A DNA stretch of 8,894 nt from a bacterium (GTDB lineage: Bacteria > BMS3Abin14). Position numbers and translations under genes: made by a program. The stretch lies in the NCBI GenBank assembly GCA_022865845.1, contig JALHUC010000628.1:1-8894 (forward strand), given 5' to 3'. Shown here in pieces: positions 6,512-8,894 of the stretch; position 1 is the stretch's first letter; each line of letters opens with the position of its first letter. Under the pieces are notes generated by a model. That model was given only the letters and a program-made list of their open reading frames with translations, had not been told where the DNA came from and did not search any database.

Positions 6512-7864
6512 ATGTTTATAAGCAAAGTCGACACCCTGCTCGAAAGCATAAGGAAACTTACCAGGCGGGGTGCCTACCAGAATGTAAAGAATATCCTGGA
6601 AAAACTTCATGCGGCCGACGTTGCCTACCTTTTCCGGTACCTCAACGAGGGGGAACAGCATAAAGTCTTCGGCCTCATTGCGGATAGTGAGATGGCCTCC
6701 GAGATCCTGAGCCAGGTCGATTCACCCACCAGTGCCCGTATCCTCACCAGGCTGGAACGCGAACAGGCAGCCGAGATCCTCCATGGGATGGACCCGGATG
6801 ACAAGGTCAGCATCCTTGAGGATATAGCGGAGGAGGTCCGGGACGATATCCTGGCCCATCTTTCGGAGTCGGATGCCGAGAGCATCGAAGAGATGTTCCA
6901 ATATCCAGAGGACAGCGCCGGGCGGATCATGAACACCAACTATTTCGCGCTTCAGGAGGACGTGACGGTCTCGGATGCCATCAGCGAACTCCAGAAAAAG
7001 GGAGCAGACGCTACAGAGATGGTCTTTTACGTCTATGTGGTGGATTCGAGAAACCACCTGATCGGAGTTTGTTCCCTCAGGCAGCTTCTCCTGGTGCCGC
7101 CATCCCACACGGTTATGAGCGTTATGGCCCACGATGTCGTTAGCGTCAGCGCGGAAACAGACCAGGAAGACGTCGCCAGGCTCGTGGAGAAGTACGATTT
7201 CCTGGCTGTCCCGGTGACGGACGATGAGAACAAGCTTTTAGGCATCGTCACCGTTGACGATGTTATTGATATCATCAGGCACGAGGCCACCGAGGACATC
7301 CTGAAGATGGTGGGTACGGGTGACGAGTACCTCAACCGGTCCGTTTTTAGAAGGGCGCGCATGAGGATGCCGTGGATGCTGGCTGCCTTCGTTGGAGAGA
7401 TCATCGGTATCCAGTTCCTCAACATGTACAACGTGACCCTGGAAAAGATCGTTGCGCTGGCGCTCTTCCTGCCTATCATTATTGCCATGGGCGGCAATAT
7501 CGGCGCTACCTCCATGACAATCGTGGTCCGGGGCCTGGCCACCGGAAGGATCGCCGTCAAGGAACTCCGGGTCGTTATCCTGAAAGAGCTCTATGTTGCG
7601 TCGATCCTTGGAGTCCTGTACGGGCTCATGCTCGCGGCATTGGCATATTTCCAGTTCGGGGATGTGAACTATCTCGGCTTTGTGGTGGGATTGAGCATGC
7701 TCATCTCCATGCTCATGGCGGCTGCCATCGGAACTCTGATGCCCATCCTGCTCCATCTTCTGAAGATCGACCCGGCCGTGGCCACCGGGCCCTTTGTCAC
7801 CAGCACTGTCGACAGTCTCGGGATCCTCATCTACATGGCGCTGGCTACCGCTATCCTTATGTAG
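6512..7864 (+). CDS. mgtE: Magnesium transporter MgtE
   Basis: Homodimeric Mg2+ channel of the inner membrane, gated by cytoplasmic Mg2+ sensing. Residues about 1-130 are the acidic helical N domain, with repeated units such as ILTRLEREQAAEILHGMDPDDKVSI. A tandem CBS pair covers about 139-265 (SAGRIMNTNYFALQEDVTV; VMSVMAHDVVSVSAETDQED; LLGIVTVDDVIDII). A connecting helix follows, then five membrane segments from about residue 287. Membrane hallmarks are GGNIGATSMTIVVRGLATG from about 327 and DPAVATGPFVTSTVDSLG near the end, where Asp434 matches the pore Asp432 of Thermus MgtE. Length 450 aa equals the Thermus protein. GGAGG (6499-6503) is 8 nt before the ATG. It sits between era and recO, where classic operons have none. 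The 83-nt leader is too short for an M-box riboswitch and shows no sign of one. recO begins 6 nt after its stop. Confidence 0.95.
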   Translation: MFISKVDTLLESIRKLTRRGAYQNVKNILEKLHAADVAYLFRYLNEGEQHKVFGLIADSEMASEILSQVDSPTSARILTRLEREQAAEILHGMDPDDKVSILEDIAEEVRDDILAHLSESDAESIEEMFQYPEDSAGRIMNTNYFALQEDVTVSDAISELQKKGADATEMVFYVYVVDSRNHLIGVCSLRQLLLVPPSHTVMSVMAHDVVSVSAETDQEDVARLVEKYDFLAVPVTDDENKLLGIVTVDDVIDIIRHEATEDILKMVGTGDEYLNRSVFRRARMRMPWMLAAFVGEIIGIQFLNMYNVTLEKIVALALFLPIIIAMGGNIGATSMTIVVRGLATGRIAVKELRVVILKELYVASILGVLYGLMLAALAYFQFGDVNYLGFVVGLSMLISMLMAAAIGTLMPILLHLLKIDPAVATGPFVTSTVDSLGILIYMALATAILM

Positions 7865-7870
7865 GGCGCT

Positions 7871-8614
7871 ATGAGGTCCAGCATCACTACCGAGGCCGTC
7901 GTCCTGACAGTAACGGATGTCGGGGAAGAGGACAGGATCCTGACCTTCCTCACACCGGATATGGGGCTGCTCTGCGCAGCAGCGACATCGGCCAGAAACC
8001 TGAAAAAGGGCAGGGCCGCCCCGTTGGACCTGTTCGTCCAGACCCGCCTCACCATCAGTATTCCCGGGAAAGAAGGGAAGCTGAAGCGAGTCGGCTCTAC
8101 CGAGATGATCGATCCTTTTCTTGGCATCAGGGCCGATTACAGACGCCTTTGCGCCGCATCCTACATGGGTCAGACTGCTGCTCACTGTATTCAGGAAGAT
8201 GATCCGTCATCAGGGACTTACGATCTTATCCTCTACTGCCTGCGTCGTCTTGATACTGCGGCGGCCCCCTTCGGGGTGATGCTTCTGTTCGAGGTAAAGC
8301 TTCTCCGGGAAATGGGGATTCTCCCGGAATTTACCCATTGCATAAAATGCATGGAAGTGATGGGCGGGGAAGGGTACCTGGATGCAGGGAGAGGAGGGGT
8401 TCTTCACCGGCAATGTTCTGCCGGGGAGTACAAAGGGATCCTTTCCGGGGGAGACCTGGCGGTACTTCGATACCTCTCCGAGCGAAGCCTTTCGGCCGTT
8501 TCCAGGCTTTCAGTAAAGGAGGAGGACGCCATGCGGATCTTTGATATTTTGCATCCCTTCTCGGCCCACCACCTGGGTTATGAATCAAAGGCGCTGAAGA
8601 TGCTTAAAAGATAA
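7871..8614 (+). CDS. recO: DNA repair protein RecO
   Basis: Recombination mediator of the RecFOR pathway: binds SSB-coated single-stranded DNA and helps load RecA. The N-terminal OB fold is visible as TTEAVVLTVTDVGEEDRILTFLTPDMGLL followed by SARNLKKGRAAPLDLF. A helical region follows (residues about 85-150), with FEVKLLREMGILPEFTHCIKC leading into a zinc-binding knuckle. The knuckle is C157-x2-C160 and H179-x2-C182; many RecO proteins have four Cys here, so one ligand appears to be His. Length 247 aa is normal. The ATG lies 6 nt after the mgtE stop, with a weak AGGG (7863-7866) inside that junction, so it is probably translated from the mgtE mRNA. Its location downstream of rnc-era matches the conserved rnc-era-recO cluster. 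Confidence 0.93.
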   Translation: MRSSITTEAVVLTVTDVGEEDRILTFLTPDMGLLCAAATSARNLKKGRAAPLDLFVQTRLTISIPGKEGKLKRVGSTEMIDPFLGIRADYRRLCAASYMGQTAAHCIQEDDPSSGTYDLILYCLRRLDTAAAPFGVMLLFEVKLLREMGILPEFTHCIKCMEVMGGEGYLDAGRGGVLHRQCSAGEYKGILSGGDLAVLRYLSERSLSAVSRLSVKEEDAMRIFDILHPFSAHHLGYESKALKMLKR

Positions 8615-8642
8615 TTCCAGATTCCAAATTTCAGATTCCAAA
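8615..8642. repeat. Four heptamers, TTCCARA type, immediately after recO
   Basis: Starting at the base after the recO stop, the sequence reads TTCCAGA, TTCCAAA, TTTCAGA, TTCCAAA in exact 7-nt register. CAGATTCCAAA is repeated exactly at 8618-8628 and 8632-8642. On the other strand the unit is TTTGGAA, the same core as TTGGAAC at 1830. Confidence 0.6.
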
Positions 8643-8650
8643 GGGGAATC

Positions 8651-8703
8651 GGTGAAAGGTGAACAGTCCCGCCATTGGCGGGATTCACTTTTCACGATTC
8701 ACC
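8651..8703. repeat. Long imperfect hairpin with heptamer-periodic arms
   Basis: The inner stem CCCGCC (8668-8673) / GGCGGG (8677-8682) closes on the loop ATT. Outside it, 8651-8667 pairs with 8687-8703 at 14 of 17 positions, with a 4-nt bulge ATTC (8683-8686). The arms are themselves heptamers (GGTGAAA, GGTGAAC on the left; on the complement of the right arm GGTGAAT, CGTGAAA). It lies 36 nt after recO and could halt or protect the transcript, but no T-run follows, so a standard terminator is not shown. The 260-nt gap 8615-8874 holds no gene I can support. Confidence 0.7.
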
Positions 8704-8737
8704 AGACTTTGTCAGCACCACGCGCCCCGAACTCCCC

Positions 8738-8784
8738 ACTGCTCTTCCTTTGGACCTTGGACGTTGGACGTTGGACTGCTCTTC
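8738..8784. repeat. Heptamer array TTGGACN x4 bracketed by a 10-bp direct repeat
   Basis: Four units TTGGACC, TTGGACG, TTGGACG, TTGGACT run without a break from 8750 to 8777. ACTGCTCTTC occurs exactly at 8738-8747 and again at 8775-8784, overlapping the last heptamer by three bases. A short array between exact direct repeats resembles an insertion with a target duplication, or a replication-slippage product; the sequence alone cannot decide. Confidence 0.65.
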
Positions 8785-8787
8785 ACC

Positions 8788-8818
8788 TTGACATCAAAGC
8801 GGTTTCCCTGTTTATTAT
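8788..8818 (+). promoter_or_regulatory. Candidate sigma-70 promoter for the gene starting at 8875
   Basis: A perfect -35 hexamer TTGACA is at 8788-8793. Candidate -10 boxes are TTTATT at 8811-8816 (17-nt spacer, 4 of 6 matches) and TATTAT at 8813-8818 (19-nt spacer, 5 of 6). Transcription would start near 8824, leaving a leader of about 50 nt. It is the best promoter match I found in the window and is placed sensibly for a new transcription unit after recO. Confidence 0.5.
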
Positions 8819-8874
8819 TCATTCTTTTGCATTAGAGCCTTTTGGATGTTTTTCGGAGAAAGGGATAAGCACAA

Positions 8875-8894
8875 ATGAAGAAAAAAACCTATCA
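8875..8894 (+). CDS. Start of an unidentified gene (partial, N-terminus only)
   Basis: ATG 8875 opens a frame encoding MKKKTY before the window ends. AGGG (8861-8864) lies 10 nt upstream and GGAG (8855-8858) a little further, and a good promoter candidate is at 8788. Six residues do not identify a family. The basic start would suit many cytoplasmic proteins. Confidence 0.45.

Noticed and set aside
7238..8185. A 315-codon open frame on the - strand across mgtE and recO.
   Set aside because: It lies opposite two well-supported genes, its translation is rich in H, D, Q and G with no domain pattern, and it is explained by the GC-rich codon use of mgtE and recO on the other strand.
7372..8202. 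A 276-codon + strand frame spanning the mgtE-recO junction.
   Set aside because: Its product is dominated by R, H and G and crosses two real genes in a different frame; no recognisable domain.
8651..8703. An intrinsic terminator behind recO.
   Set aside because: The stem is long, but no T-run follows on either side; recorded as a structured repeat instead.

Overview
The window is an ordinary stretch of Gram-negative bacterial chromosome in which every gene lies on the + strand. The gene set is a TPR lipoprotein next to a RodZ-like protein, an EF-G paralogue, and an rnc-era-recO repair and ribosome-biogenesis cluster. Together with the mixed base composition and the many short-period repeats in the gaps, this fits a Desulfobacterota (former Deltaproteobacteria)-like or neighbouring environmental lineage. 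That placement is an inference from gene content and style, not from a search.

Layout: (1) 1-120 is the last 39 codons of an unrecognised gene. (2) 154-1648 holds a PilF/PilW-like TPR lipoprotein overlapping a RodZ-like membrane protein. The pair is known from envelope, cell-shape and pilus loci. (3) 1649-1882 is a gap holding three separate short-period repeats. (4) 1883-3904 encodes a stand-alone elongation factor G with no tuf, rpsL or rpsG beside it. (5) 3901-3990 holds three consecutive hairpins, the first of which includes the fusA stop codon. (6) 4041-6428 is a tightly packed block: a mannosyl-3-phosphoglycerate phosphatase-type HAD enzyme, RNase III and the GTPase Era. The reading frames overlap by 8 and 4 nt, so they are probably translated from one mRNA. 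(7) 6429-6511 is a short gap with four GTGCAC palindromes at an exact 8-nt period, ending against the ribosome binding site of mgtE. (8) 6512-8614 encodes the Mg2+ transporter MgtE and the recombination mediator RecO, 6 nt apart. (9) 8615-8874 is a repeat-rich gap with a long imperfect hairpin, a heptamer array bracketed by a 10-bp direct repeat, and the best promoter in the window. (10) A new gene starts at 8875 and runs off the end.

Functionally the rnc-era-(mgtE)-recO block combines rRNA processing, 30S assembly and recombinational repair. It is the classic bacterial rnc-era-recO order with mgtE between era and recO.

I see no CRISPR array, transposase, phage gene, tRNA, rRNA or defence system, and no convincing undescribed multi-gene system. 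The most unusual material is non-coding: several unrelated-looking tandem repeats of 6, 7 and 8 nt, often arranged as inverted pairs, confined to the gaps between transcription units.
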